Part shown: in pieces, positions 1 to 8,729 of the stretch | How positions within the stretch are numbered: the first letter of the stretch is position 1 | Layout: every line of letters starts with the position of its first letter | Assembly: GCA_016935765.1 (NCBI GenBank) | Contig: JAFGQG010000175.1 | Location: 1-64,000, forward strand | Origin: a bacterium | Lineage (GTDB): Bacteria; UBP14; UBA6098; JAFGQG01 | Direction: 5' to 3' | Length of the DNA: 64,000 bases | Program-made: the position numbers and the translations under genes | The notes under the pieces: generated by a model | Seen by the model: only the letters and a program-made list of their open reading frames with translations | Database searches by the model: none | What the model was told of the DNA's origin: nothing

Positions 1-109
1 ATGGGACGGCAACGCCCCGAACGGCGAACCCCTCCCCAGCGGGGTGTACCTGCTCCGCCTGCGGGAGTACAATAGAAAGCACGTTCAGAAGTTGCTTTTA
101 ATTAGATAA
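1..109 (+). CDS. C-terminal fragment of a T9SS-like sorted surface protein (5' end outside window)
   Basis: The frame is open from base 2 to a TAA at 107-109 and reads WDG, then LPSGVYLLRL, then QKLLLIR at the end. This is the last part of a FlgD-Ig-like / type A C-terminal sorting module: the W-D-G turn, the P-S-G-V/I-Y strand and a hydrophobic K-x-L-L-I-R tail recur in the complete surface proteins further along the window. Only about 35 residues are visible, so the protein's main function cannot be told. The module is known to direct outer-membrane translocation and anchoring in type IX-like secretion. A dispersed repeat starts 25 bases after the stop. Confidence 0.75.
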   Translation, partial: WDGNAPNGEPLPSGVYLLRLREYNRKHVQKLLLIR

Positions 110-730
110 GCAGGGAATAATTAAAACAGGGGAGTACAGATTGATTGCAGAATATCGATTATTAGATTAACGATTTTAGAAGTAAAAAAACATTAGGTAG
201 CCGCAGCGCTTTAGCCTGCGATTTTATATCAATAAAAAATAAAAATTCCGGGTAGGTTTGAGCCTCCGCTAACCATGGAAAATACTCCGCCCACCTTGGG
301 GCTTGTGTTTTTGTGCTTAACATGTTACTGTAGTACCTCGCCCCCTTCGGGGCTGGATATAATAAATGTAGAAAACCCACAAACCCGTAACCTTCAAAAC
401 CCTCAACCCTCAAAAACCTCCTCACCGTCATTGCGAGGATTTAAAGGCTCTTATTTTTCGCCTTTAAATCCGTAAGTGAAACGTTTCAGTCTGATTGAAA
501 ATTGTATTCTGAAACTTTCACTAGTAATCTCATGCGCAATTAATCCAACAAAAACTCCCAGGAACTTCCTGTTTCATCACTTAATTCACTTGCTGAGATC
601 GCGCCAACCTGCGGTTACCGGACGACGAGAAATAATAGTCTCGAGATGACAGTGATTTTTTTGTTTGTTTTAAACCCCTAAAACAAAATCAGCTTGATTT
701 TTCAAAAATAACAACCCATACGAGAAGGGT
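110..730. other. Intergenic stretch with dispersed repeats
   Basis: No convincing gene is seen. It holds a dispersed repeat (134-190), a hairpin-forming GC-rich motif near 199-219 (CCGCAGCGCTTTAGCCTGCG) and low-complexity text around 360-420 with AACCCTCAAAACC-type units. Short open frames on both strands cross these repeats, lack ribosome binding sites and encode unlikely proteins. Confidence 0.6.
134..190 (+). repeat. Dispersed 3'-flanking repeat, copy A
   Basis: About 55 bases with the core TGCAGAATATCGATTATTAG followed by ATTAACGAT and GAAG. Related copies lie at 7991-8040 (same strand) and 24204-24259 (opposite strand). Each starts shortly after the stop codon of an envelope protein gene, in that gene's orientation. 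Confidence 0.55.
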
Positions 731-1153
731 CTATTTTATCACGCCCTTTCTTCTCAATTCCTCGTTATACTTGTAGAATTTCTGGATCTCCTTGCTGTTC
801 TTGAACTCTACCGAATGCTTGGTGCAGCCTCGCCGTGTGCAGAACTTGATGATCCCCCCTCCGATAATGTGCGCGTACACCTGCGGCGCGCCACATGAAC
901 AATAATCTATTACCGGGAATCTTTTCCCACAATGAGGACAGGATAGGTCGATAATCGCGCCTTCTTCGATCTTAAAATCATCACCGCATTCGATCTCGTA
1001 ATCGTCGTATATGGAACTGAGATAAATAACACCTTTCTTTGAACCGTATTCAGCGTTTATCTTGATCGACGGCTGACCCTTTATGGTCTTCTTTTTATCG
1101 ATCAACGATTTCTTGCAATCGTCATAAGGACATTGCGCAGGGACAATATACAT
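731..1153 (-). CDS. Small protein with several CxxC zinc-binding pairs
   Basis: A 140-residue protein with four cysteine clusters: CPYDDC near the N-terminus, CPHCGKRF around residue 72, CSCGAPQ around residue 86, and a CTRRGC pair near residue 105. The spacing fits two zinc-ribbon folds. There is no signal peptide or membrane segment, so it should be cytoplasmic. The start is supported by a GGAGG ribosome binding site 6-7 bases upstream of the ATG. It is transcribed alone, away from the envelope operon that begins at 1571. The family is not recognised; zinc ribbons of this kind bind nucleic acid or serve as structural sites, but no specific role can be assigned. Confidence 0.75.
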   Translation of the reverse strand: MYIVPAQCPYDDCKKSLIDKKKTIKGQPSIKINAEYGSKKGVIYLSSIYDDYEIECGDDFKIEEGAIIDLSCPHCGKRFPVIDYCSCGAPQVYAHIIGGGIIKFCTRRGCTKHSVEFKNSKEIQKFYKYNEELRRKGVIK

Positions 1154-1348
1154 AATTCCTCCTAAATTCGTATTTCGTTTCCTGATAAAATTATAAGAAA
1201 GTATATAGACTTTGTAAACATTTTTTTTTGAAGTAGTAAAAATACTGGAATCCTGTACGATTTAGTTGAATAAATCATTATTAAAATTTCCACAATCTCC
1301 ACCGGATGAGTGGATGTATGGACTGGTGGACGACTGTTAATATTATGA

Positions 1349-1510
1349 TCATTTTATATCTCATTTGTTATTATTTCCAAAAGTTTAATTGGTAAGCTTC
1401 TTTCCTTAATTCTAAATGAGCGCAAGTTTAAAGATGCTAATTTAGCATACGAACTTAGAAAATTGCTAAATAAATTAACTGCGGCGCATAAAAAGCTTGT
1501 ATTAAATTAA
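1349..1510 (+). other. Possible decayed gene 3' end within a 417-base gap
   Basis: Between 1154 and 1570 no complete gene is seen. One frame (1349-1510) stays open for 53 codons and ends NERKFKDAN, LAYELRKLLNKL, TAAHKKLVLN, stop. The composition, rich in helix formers, looks protein-like. There is no ATG and a stop lies immediately upstream, so if genuine it is a remnant of a truncated gene. The end of the gap supplies the upstream region of the gene at 1571, with a TATACT -10-like element at about 1544. Confidence 0.2.
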
Positions 1511-1570
1511 GTAAGTAATTATATTAAACCTTTTATTTTTAATTATACTGATTGGAAGCACATACAAATT

Positions 1571-3235
1571 ATGAAAAGAACGTTTTGTTGGTTGGTTATA
1601 ATAGTATTGATTTCGGGTTGGCTGAGCCTGTTATCGGCTGAACCGGTAGCGAAACCGAGTGGTTTTTCCAGTTCTGTTGACACGGTTCAGATAGGGGAGA
1701 TCCAACAGGATCCCGCAAGCTACTATTCTGTGGCATTTGAGGGGGTAGTTACTCTCGGTGCGGATATCATAGACACGGCTAGGTTCAAAGCGTATATACA
1801 GGATGGTTCAGGGTATGGCATCCTTTTGTTCAATTATGATTTCACTGCGGCGATGGTGTCGGTCGCTCAAAGAGGGAATTTGCTGGGGGTGACAGGAACT
1901 GTAACCGAGTATTATGGCGTTACGGAGATAACGGGTGTGAACCTGACCCTGATCGACAGCAGCCAGGCTATTCCGGCGCCGGAGACCCTGAGCACTGTCG
2001 AGTTGAACGATCCACGCTGGGACGGAACTTTGATCTATACCGAAGCTATGGTCACCGACGTTTACTCAACGGGAGCTGATTATAACGTGAACATCGATGA
2101 CGGCTCCGGTGAAACACTCATAAGGGTTTGGTCCACAGCTAACATCCCTATGGAGACCTTCGAAACAGGGCACTGGTATTCCATAATCGGAGTAGGCTCG
2201 GTATATATCGATTATGATGACGATACGACCTACCAGGTGCTGGTTGGATACCTGGATGATATCGCTGAGCTGGATACTACTCCCGTTGATACGATCCCTG
2301 AGGATATTACGCTGATTTCGCAAATCCAGGCAGACCCGTCAGCTTTTCATGAAGTGACGGTTGAAGGAGTGGTCACTCTCGGCGCGAATATCATTGATAC
2401 TTCATATTTCAAGGCTTACATACAGGACACTTCGGGGTACGGAATAATGCTGTTTGATTTTGATAATCTGCCTGATATGATTACCAAAGCCCGAAGGGGC
2501 AACCTGGTTCGCGTGAAAGGGACGGTGGAGGAATACAATGCTGTAACGGAAATCACTGATTTGACCATCACCCTTCTCGATTCGAACGTTGCCCTGCCCA
2601 ATCCAGATACGGTTAGCACGGAAGATCTTAACGACCCGCGGTGGGAAGGTACTTTTGTGTATACCCAGGGAGAAGTAGTGGACCTTTATTCGACAGGGAA
2701 CGCTTTCAATGCGCACCTCGATGACGGCTCGGGGGATGTACCTTTAAGAGCCTGGGGAACTACCGGTATTCCGCAGAGTGTATTCGATTTGGAGCACTGG
2801 TATTCCGTTCTGGGTGTCGGTTCGATCTATATCGATGGCAGCGAAACGACCTACCAGGTTCTCCTTGGATATGAGGAGGATATATCCGAGATAGATACGC
2901 TGTCCCCGGTTACTCCGACGTCCGAGGAAGTAAAATTGACCGTGGTCCCCAAGACCTTCGCGCCGAGCCTCGGGGAGAGTTACCCGGTGACTGTTAATAT
3001 CCCCCGGGAGGCGGAGGTAGTGATAAGGATATACGACATCCATGGCAGGCTTGTCAAGACACTTTTTGATGAAAGCACTTCCGGTTTGATCTCGATCGAA
3101 TGGGACGGCAAGAACGACTACGCGCGTACTTTGACCTCCGGGGTTTACCTCTGTCATCTCGAGGTGAAGGAGATCGCCTCGGGAGATGTGGAGAATAAAT
3201 TAGCGCCAATAACAGTAGGTTTGCCATTAAAATGA
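1571..3235 (+). CDS. Secreted protein with two tandem OB-fold-like domains and a C-terminal sorting module
   Basis: 554 residues. A signal peptide (residues 1-23, ending LLSAEP) is followed by two tandem copies of about 200 residues (roughly 38-240 and 245-445). Both copies share EGVVTLGA-IIDT, KAYIQD-SGYGI, GNL--V-GTV-EY-AVTEIT and a DDGSG strand. This pattern resembles the beta-rich OB-fold domains of YhcR-type extracellular nucleases and of nucleic-acid-binding secreted proteins (family resemblance, not proven). Residues about 465-554 form a FlgD-Ig-like sorting module (VVIRIYDIHGRLVKTL, EWDGKN, TSGVYL). It is the first gene of a tight four-gene envelope operon; the next gene starts 4 bases after its stop. 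No catalytic motif was seen, so a binding role is more likely than an enzymatic one. Confidence 0.7.
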   Translation: MKRTFCWLVIIVLISGWLSLLSAEPVAKPSGFSSSVDTVQIGEIQQDPASYYSVAFEGVVTLGADIIDTARFKAYIQDGSGYGILLFNYDFTAAMVSVAQRGNLLGVTGTVTEYYGVTEITGVNLTLIDSSQAIPAPETLSTVELNDPRWDGTLIYTEAMVTDVYSTGADYNVNIDDGSGETLIRVWSTANIPMETFETGHWYSIIGVGSVYIDYDDDTTYQVLVGYLDDIAELDTTPVDTIPEDITLISQIQADPSAFHEVTVEGVVTLGANIIDTSYFKAYIQDTSGYGIMLFDFDNLPDMITKARRGNLVRVKGTVEEYNAVTEITDLTITLLDSNVALPNPDTVSTEDLNDPRWEGTFVYTQGEVVDLYSTGNAFNAHLDDGSGDVPLRAWGTTGIPQSVFDLEHWYSVLGVGSIYIDGSETTYQVLLGYEEDISEIDTLSPVTPTSEEVKLTVVPKTFAPSLGESYPVTVNIPREAEVVIRIYDIHGRLVKTLFDESTSGLISIEWDGKNDYARTLTSGVYLCHLEVKEIASGDVENKLAPITVGLPLK

Positions 3236-3239
3236 GAAT

Positions 3240-4145
3240 ATGATAATGAAGTTCATGTTAAAAATAAAAATTTCAGTGCTTGTTTTTCTGCTTTTTAAAT
3301 GTTCCGCGCTCGTTGCTGAACCGTTCGAATTTCCACCGCCGTTACCGCAGGTCGGCGCGCTGGGCGGAATAACAACATGCCTGGAAGGGAACCTCTCAGG
3401 GAGTGTCGGGAACCCCGCAAGCCTCGCCGATTGGAAAAGTTACGGTATCGCGCTTGCCTACTCGAAGCTTTATAATCAATCGTTCCTGGGATATACGACT
3501 ATCGCCAGCGGGATAAAACTGCCCCGGTACGGAACCCTCGGAATGGCGTATAGAGATGTCGTGGTAAAGTACCAGGAGGTGGTTTTAACTAACGAGCAAA
3601 CGTTCACCTTCTCGCACGGGTTCATAATCATGCAGGATATCCATTCATCCCTCGACCTCGGTTATGCTCTGAATATCTACACGCTGCAATATGCGGAATC
3701 CGTTGAGGGAAGGAACCTGGGATCGAGTTACACGTTCGGATTCAACATCGGGGCTCAAGCAAGGATATATGACCGCACCTACGTCGGCTTGTTCATGGAA
3801 AACGTGAATTCCCCAAAGATCGGGGATGAATTCAAGGAAAGCCTGCCTCAGAGACTGAAATTGGGTCTGGGTTACGAACCTTACGATAAGATATTGACCC
3901 TGTTCGAGGTTGAAAAAGAGCATAACCACGATATCCAGATGAGGTTCGGGATCGAGGTCAAGCCTTACGAAGAGTTGAGTTTAAGGGTTGGAGGTCAGAA
4001 CAGACCGGAGAAATTCAGCGTTGGGTTCGGCGTCAACATCATGGGCACGGTATTTGACTATTCCCTGCAAACCCATCCGGTGCTGCCTTTAACACATCAT
4101 TTCATGCTGGCATTCAGCCTGAGTGGCGGTAATTCAGAAGAATAA
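3240..4145 (+). CDS. PorV/PorQ-like outer-membrane beta-barrel protein
   Basis: 301 residues with a signal peptide ending near ALVAEP, then the signature of PorV/FadL-like barrels: GALGG in the first strand, followed by GNPASLADW. The rest consists of alternating aromatic beta-strands, with a terminal strand (HHFMLAFSLSG) as expected of an outer-membrane barrel. In the FCB group PorV-type proteins carry T9SS cargo to the cell surface or act as channels. It begins 4 bases after the preceding stop and its own stop lies one base before the likely ATG of the next gene, so the three genes are translationally coupled. An in-frame ATG at 3246 is an alternative start. Confidence 0.7.
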   Translation: MIMKFMLKIKISVLVFLLFKCSALVAEPFEFPPPLPQVGALGGITTCLEGNLSGSVGNPASLADWKSYGIALAYSKLYNQSFLGYTTIASGIKLPRYGTLGMAYRDVVVKYQEVVLTNEQTFTFSHGFIIMQDIHSSLDLGYALNIYTLQYAESVEGRNLGSSYTFGFNIGAQARIYDRTYVGLFMENVNSPKIGDEFKESLPQRLKLGLGYEPYDKILTLFEVEKEHNHDIQMRFGIEVKPYEELSLRVGGQNRPEKFSVGFGVNIMGTVFDYSLQTHPVLPLTHHFMLAFSLSGGNSEE

Positions 4146-4146
4146 A

Positions 4147-6672
4147 ATGCTTTACAATAGTAAAAATACATGTTATACTATTATTGTATTTACTCTGTCG
4201 ATAATGCTGTTTATCCCGGCGGTAGCGGAGACCCAGCTTATCGATATTAATAATGCCTCGTTGGATGAGCTTAAGAAGCTCCCCATCAAGAAAAAGGACG
4301 CCGAAACGCTTTACTGGCACATCTATTATGGGGGACCTCTGGAGAGCGTTTACGAACTGAGGGAGATAATGCCTTTCAGCGACCCTGAAAAATTCAATTT
4401 GATAAAGCCACTGGTGAAGATCTCTCATGAGCAGACAATTTCCGAGAATCTTGCGAGGTTAAAGAGAATCGAGTACAAAATTGAGAATTGGGTCTTCGAG
4501 GAAGGTGTGAACGAGAACATCTCCGATCTCTGGGTGGATATCGCCTCCTACCTCATTAATATAAATGAAGCAAGCATGTTTGATTTGATGAACATTCCGG
4601 GTATTACTCCCCAGAGCGCTCTCAGGATAATTAAATATCGCAGGCAAAGGGGTGGGATAAACAGCCGGCAGGAATTCCGGTCCATTCCCGGGATAACAGG
4701 GTACAGCTATATAGGCGCAAGGGATTTGATAAGGTATGATGACCCGAAAGGTTCGAAGGATCTGAATTTTCACTACCAGTTCAGGATGTCGGATTCCCCA
4801 TACGAAGAGGAGACCCAGGCTATATTTACTGAGAATTTTGCGGAGTCTGAAACCGTTTATGATTCCTGGTATCACAGGTTGGATTTGCTTGACGCGCATT
4901 CAAAATTATTTCATAAGTTTAACATCGGTTTCGATAGGTACAAGGCTGGCTTTCTTGCTTCCAGGCCTCTCGGCGGAGAAGTTAAAGGAAACCGGCTTTA
5001 TAACCCGTTTGATTACCCGCTGAACAAGGGGTTCATCAGCGCTGAAAACCTTTGTTATGGTCCGTTCTGCATGGATAGACTCATTCTCGGTAACTACTAT
5101 GTGTCGCTTGGTCAGGGGGTCATCATGGAGAACACCGACGCGTTCAAGCCCCGTAAATATGGATTCTACAATAGCAAGAGATTCTCCGGGATAATGGGTG
5201 ACCTCTCCCAGACATCAGAATATCAACTGAACGGATTCGCGTTCCAAAGTAATCTCTACCGAAAGATATACCTGACCTCGTTCTACTCGATTGACAATAA
5301 GGACGCTGTCTTGAACCAGGATTCCACTTCGACAAACTGCGATAATTCCTTCGCGTCGTACATCGACCTGGGCGACATGTTCAGCAATGACGACCTCGAG
5401 AGCGCTGGATTACTCCCAATGAACGATGTGCTCGAGGAGAGGACATTCGGTACTGACCTGAGGTTTCACCCTATCGATGAAATAAGCTGCGGATTCAGCT
5501 TCCTGCAATTGAATTATGACCGCGAGTACGACCCGCAAATCTCAGCCTTCGTCGATGATGAAACCTTCGAGCAAAGGCGAGCCCTGGTCGATAACGAATA
5601 CCTGCTGCTGAGTTCACCGGGCGGAAAATCCCGCAGAATGATCGGTTTCCACTTCCAGGCGGTTCATGGTGATCTGTCGTTCCAGGGAGAATATGGCGAG
5701 CTCGCGGATATCGGAAAGGTCTTCAAGTTGGGGGATGAACCCAAGGGACTGGTCCTGAGTTTACTCCTGCACACTAATAAACTGGATTTCTTGACACTTT
5801 ACAGAAATTATGATATAATTTTTGATAACCCGTATTCCAGGTCCTTCTCCAACTACCAGAGGTACAAAAGCACGATATTCACCAAGCCATATTACATGGA
5901 TAACCCAGTCTATGGGCTAATATACAATAATTCCGCGTCGCCCCAGGCAGAGGAGGGCGTGTATTTCGACCTGTGGTACCAACTGACCTCCGCTTTAAGG
6001 ACAGGTCTAGAGTTCGATGTGTGGAACAGGAAGGCTGATGGCAGTAAGTACAACAGGATAGTCCTGAAGCTTTCATATCAGCCGATTAGAGGTTTGAATT
6101 TCAACCTCAGGCAGAAATGGCAGAGCAGGAACGAAGATAATGTGATAACCATGAACAAGTTCGAAAATCTGGAGACGAGGCTGACGTCAAGATTCAGGCT
6201 TTCGAAGTTCGATGAAATTGTATTTTTGTATTCGAAGAACGATACATATTTTCCAAGTTCGCCGAGGTTCAGTTTTGATGTCGAACCCAACGGTGAGAAG
6301 CCCCTGTCGGGGAGTGTAGTATCCCCCGGGGAAGCACTGGGATTCGAACTTACGCATAATTTCAACGACGATATATCGAGTACGATCGCGGGTATTTTCT
6401 ACAAGGGTTTTCTGTGGAATTTCGAGGAGGGCGAATTTGTAGTCCTTGAAACCGAGAATAACGACGCCTTCAGATACTGGATTTCTATCAAGGATAACAT
6501 TTCAAAGCACATGGTTGTCAGGGCGAAATACACCTGGGATTATGAGTTTGCCCTGAACAACCCGGACATAAGAACATATAACAACGAGCCGGAGGAACTG
6601 GATGGTGAATTGGACAGGGTCCAGAGAGCTTCCGAATCCTTCCGCTTGCAGATCGATTATTTTTGGTGGTAA
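4147..6672 (+). CDS. Helix-hairpin-helix (ComEA-like) protein with a large C-terminal outer-membrane barrel
   Basis: 841 residues from the ATG at 4147; an upstream GTG at 4123 would overlap the previous gene and put eight residues before a normal signal peptide, so ATG is preferred. After the signal peptide come two helix-hairpin-helix regions: IDINNASLDELKKLP (about 31-75) and ININEASMFDLMNIPGI with RSIPGI (about 135-185). These are the DNA-contacting motif of ComEA/UvrC-type proteins. Residues about 200-841 are beta-rich with many aromatic strands and end in a strand finishing YFWW, typical of an outer-membrane barrel. HhH-barrel proteins of this size occur in Bacteroidetes relatives but their function is unknown to me. 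Together with the OB-fold-like protein at 1571, this suggests DNA or nucleotide-polymer handling at the outer membrane (inference). Confidence 0.7.
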   Translation: MLYNSKNTCYTIIVFTLSIMLFIPAVAETQLIDINNASLDELKKLPIKKKDAETLYWHIYYGGPLESVYELREIMPFSDPEKFNLIKPLVKISHEQTISENLARLKRIEYKIENWVFEEGVNENISDLWVDIASYLININEASMFDLMNIPGITPQSALRIIKYRRQRGGINSRQEFRSIPGITGYSYIGARDLIRYDDPKGSKDLNFHYQFRMSDSPYEEETQAIFTENFAESETVYDSWYHRLDLLDAHSKLFHKFNIGFDRYKAGFLASRPLGGEVKGNRLYNPFDYPLNKGFISAENLCYGPFCMDRLILGNYYVSLGQGVIMENTDAFKPRKYGFYNSKRFSGIMGDLSQTSEYQLNGFAFQSNLYRKIYLTSFYSIDNKDAVLNQDSTSTNCDNSFASYIDLGDMFSNDDLESAGLLPMNDVLEERTFGTDLRFHPIDEISCGFSFLQLNYDREYDPQISAFVDDETFEQRRALVDNEYLLLSSPGGKSRRMIGFHFQAVHGDLSFQGEYGELADIGKVFKLGDEPKGLVLSLLLHTNKLDFLTLYRNYDIIFDNPYSRSFSNYQRYKSTIFTKPYYMDNPVYGLIYNNSASPQAEEGVYFDLWYQLTSALRTGLEFDVWNRKADGSKYNRIVLKLSYQPIRGLNFNLRQKWQSRNEDNVITMNKFENLETRLTSRFRLSKFDEIVFLYSKNDTYFPSSPRFSFDVEPNGEKPLSGSVVSPGEALGFELTHNFNDDISSTIAGIFYKGFLWNFEEGEFVVLETENNDAFRYWISIKDNISKHMVVRAKYTWDYEFALNNPDIRTYNNEPEELDGELDRVQRASESFRLQIDYFWW

Positions 6673-6674
6673 AT

Positions 6675-7985
6675 ATGAAATCAAAGATCAGCCTGTTGGC
6701 TTTAATATTTTTACTCTGTTTAAGCTTCAATATTCTTTACGGGTACACATTCCTGGACAAGTCGTTTTTCGGGGACAGGATCCATACTATCGATGTCAGG
6801 AGTCTGGGAATGGGCACGACCGGTTTCGCTTCCGGGAAAGGTACCTTTTGCGTCAGCAAGAACCCGGCTTTGTTATCTGAGCTTCCCTTGCTGGATATTG
6901 CCTTTGCCGGGCAAGCGCTGGTGTACCAGGAAGCGCATTCCTTCCCCGCTCACGGCTTCGAAATGGAATTCGTAGCGGATAACATATACTCGGAGAATAT
7001 GACCTATTACGACGATTATGCCCTCGGGCTTACTGTTAATCCGAAGTACGAATATGCACCCGCGATCGCAATGGCTTATATCCCTTTGTACGATTTCAGG
7101 TACCAATTCGAGGAGGAGGTCAGGGGTGTCGAATCCCCTTACCAGGATGAGCTGATAGGGTGGAACAATGTGAATTGCAGTGGAAACATTATGGGTTTTA
7201 CAGTGGGGATGTCCAAGGATTTCCTGAATATCATCAACCTGGGTTTAGCCTACCAGTACCTCCTGGGTGACAGAACGACGCAGGTCGATGTCATATACCT
7301 GGTTTCCGAAATAGACAAACTTAACGAAACGAGGCTGACCAATCTATACGGTAACCGACTGAAATTGGGATTACTGGCAAAGCCGCATGACAGGTTTTCG
7401 GTGGGTTTGGTCTATAACACCGCAACTAAAGCGAACGCGAAACTCGAGCATAATTTTACTGGCAACTATAACTTTTTCCCAGAGTTCGAGAATAAACTAT
7501 CGACAGATGTCGAGTTGAAGTATCCTGCTTCGTTCGGAGTGGGTATCGAGTACCGCCCTCAGACTAATCTCTTCTCCAGGCTGAATGTAGATTGCGAATA
7601 TACGTTCTGGGAGAACGCGAAGGTGCAGAAGGATGATGGGGAGGACCTGCTGGAACTGGAATTCGAAAATACTTTCGAACTCGCAGGCGGGGTTGAGCAT
7701 ATTCTATATAATGATATCCCGCTTAGATTTGGATTTCACATTGTCCCAGAGTACACGGATAATGATATTATGACCACGTATTTCGATCTTGGGACGGCGT
7801 TCAAGTTCTCGTACTTCCAGCTTGGAATATCGCTGGAGTACGGCTCAAAGGAATACGCTGAGATGGATTTCTTCCCCGATGGTGACTTGTACGGGGGATA
7901 TGGGGGTACAAACCGCGAAAGTAAGGATAAGATAAAGATAAGGGAGCTAAGGATACTGTTTAATTTAAACGCGGTAAAAAAGTGA
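6675..7985 (+). CDS. FadL/PorV-like outer-membrane barrel protein
   Basis: 436 residues from the ATG at 6675, two bases after the preceding stop. A GGTGGT ribosome binding site lies 5-10 bases upstream; an in-frame TTG at 6663 is less likely. A signal peptide (ending ILYGYT) precedes the barrel signature RSLGMGTTGFASG with SKNPALL, which matches the N-terminal hatch and first strand of FadL/PorV/UPF0164-type barrels. The remainder is antiparallel beta-strand pattern to the end (LRILFNLN). Members transport hydrophobic compounds or act as T9SS accessory shuttles; which applies here cannot be told. It is the last gene of the operon that starts at 1571, and a dispersed repeat starts 6 bases after its stop. 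Confidence 0.7.
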   Translation: MKSKISLLALIFLLCLSFNILYGYTFLDKSFFGDRIHTIDVRSLGMGTTGFASGKGTFCVSKNPALLSELPLLDIAFAGQALVYQEAHSFPAHGFEMEFVADNIYSENMTYYDDYALGLTVNPKYEYAPAIAMAYIPLYDFRYQFEEEVRGVESPYQDELIGWNNVNCSGNIMGFTVGMSKDFLNIINLGLAYQYLLGDRTTQVDVIYLVSEIDKLNETRLTNLYGNRLKLGLLAKPHDRFSVGLVYNTATKANAKLEHNFTGNYNFFPEFENKLSTDVELKYPASFGVGIEYRPQTNLFSRLNVDCEYTFWENAKVQKDDGEDLLELEFENTFELAGGVEHILYNDIPLRFGFHIVPEYTDNDIMTTYFDLGTAFKFSYFQLGISLEYGSKEYAEMDFFPDGDLYGGYGGTNRESKDKIKIRELRILFNLNAVKK

Positions 7986-7990
7986 GGGGG

Positions 7991-8040
7991 GACAGACTGA
8001 ATTCAGAATAACGATCAACGATTGTTGATTTGAAGAAGAA
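7991..8040 (+). repeat. Dispersed 3'-flanking repeat, copy B
   Basis: Contains GAATTCAGAATAACGAT, CAACGATTGTTGATTTGA and AGAAG, matching copies at 134-190 and (opposite strand) 24204-24259. It starts 6 bases after the stop codon of the barrel gene. Confidence 0.55.
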
Positions 8041-8050
8041 AAAATTCTTT

Positions 8051-8175
8051 AAAAAAACGGGGCCGATCCAGTTAGATAAGCTTTCGATATAATTATTGTT
8101 GAGATCCCATTAATCATGTTCGCTATCGAACGGGACAGGCGAGACTTCCCGACTTATCGGGACGACCTCCGGCTT
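8051..8175. repeat. Scrambled partial copy of the adjacent tRNA-Asp 3' half
   Basis: Bases 8051-8066 repeat exactly the 16 bases at 8197-8212 that include the tRNA 3' end. Bases 8163-8175 (CGACCTCCGGCTT) repeat the 13 bases at 8228-8240 inside the tRNA. Between them is about 95 bases of unrelated sequence with a perfect hairpin, TCCCGA-CTTA-TCGGGA, at 8147-8162. This is what a broken duplicate of the tRNA end, or an old integration scar, would look like. Confidence 0.5.
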
Positions 8176-8204
8176 AAAGCACTTTAGAATGTTATTAAAA
8201 AAAC

Positions 8205-8280
8205 GGGGCCGACGAGACTCGAACTCGCGACCTCCGGCTTGACAGGCCGGCGTTCTAACCAAATACTGAACTACGACCCC
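8205..8280 (-). tRNA. tRNA-Asp (GTC anticodon)
   Basis: 76 bases on the minus strand. The acceptor stem pairs GGGGTCG with CGGCCCC (one G-T pair). The D arm, the anticodon stem GCCGG/CCGGC-type with loop CTGTCAA giving anticodon GTC, and the T arm with GTTCGAGTC are all visible. CCA is not encoded. A run of seven T follows the 3' end on the minus strand and could help termination. Fragments of its 3' half are repeated just downstream at 8051-8175. Confidence 0.95.
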
Positions 8281-8417
8281 GTTAACATTTCAAAAATCAG
8301 CAAGAAATATATATTTACCCAGGAATATGTCAATACAAAAAAATAAAAATCAAATAATTGCTGGTTTCTGAATTATCCAGAATCATGGAGTTTCGATAAA
8401 GATAGGTTATACTTAAT

Positions 8418-8678
8418 TCAGACAGAGGAAGGATTCTTTTCTTCCTTTTTCTTTGATCCATTGAGCATAATTGCCAGGGGCATGAAAACACAGTACCCCA
8501 AGACCAGTAGTATAGGCGCAAGAGTGATGGAGCCCTGAACCAGGACTAAAAAACCTGCGACTATCGAGATTATTGCAAGTCCAAAAAATAAATAATTCTT
8601 ACTGCTGAACGGCAGCTTGGATCTTGACGCTTTTTGTTTAACTGGTAGTGTTTCTGTTTTTCTTAATTTTCTCGCCAT
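8418..8678 (-). CDS. Small two-helix membrane protein, DUF3098-like
   Basis: 86 residues from the ATG at 8678 (MARKLRK), which has an AGGAA ribosome binding site about 9 bases upstream; a TTG start 27 bases earlier is less likely. A basic cytoplasmic N-terminus is followed by KNYLFFGLAII, a first membrane helix, a short loop, then TLAPILLVLGYC and a second helix, ending in a lysine/glutamate-rich tail. The order and the TLAPILLVLGY motif resemble the DUF3098 family of FCB bacteria, whose function is not known. It lies 51 bases downstream of the surface-protein gene ending at 8730 on the same strand. Confidence 0.6.
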   Translation of the reverse strand: MARKLRKTETLPVKQKASRSKLPFSSKNYLFFGLAIISIVAGFLVLVQGSITLAPILLVLGYCVFMPLAIMLNGSKKKEEKNPSSV

Positions 8679-8729
8679 ATCAAATATTCCTTTTTTCTCG
8701 TTCAATTTTTTCTAACAATATAAAATCCC

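Noticed and set aside
162-475. Open frames on both strands (89 and 66 codons) in the first intergenic region
   Set aside because: They run through repeats and low-complexity DNA, overlap each other, and lack ribosome binding sites.
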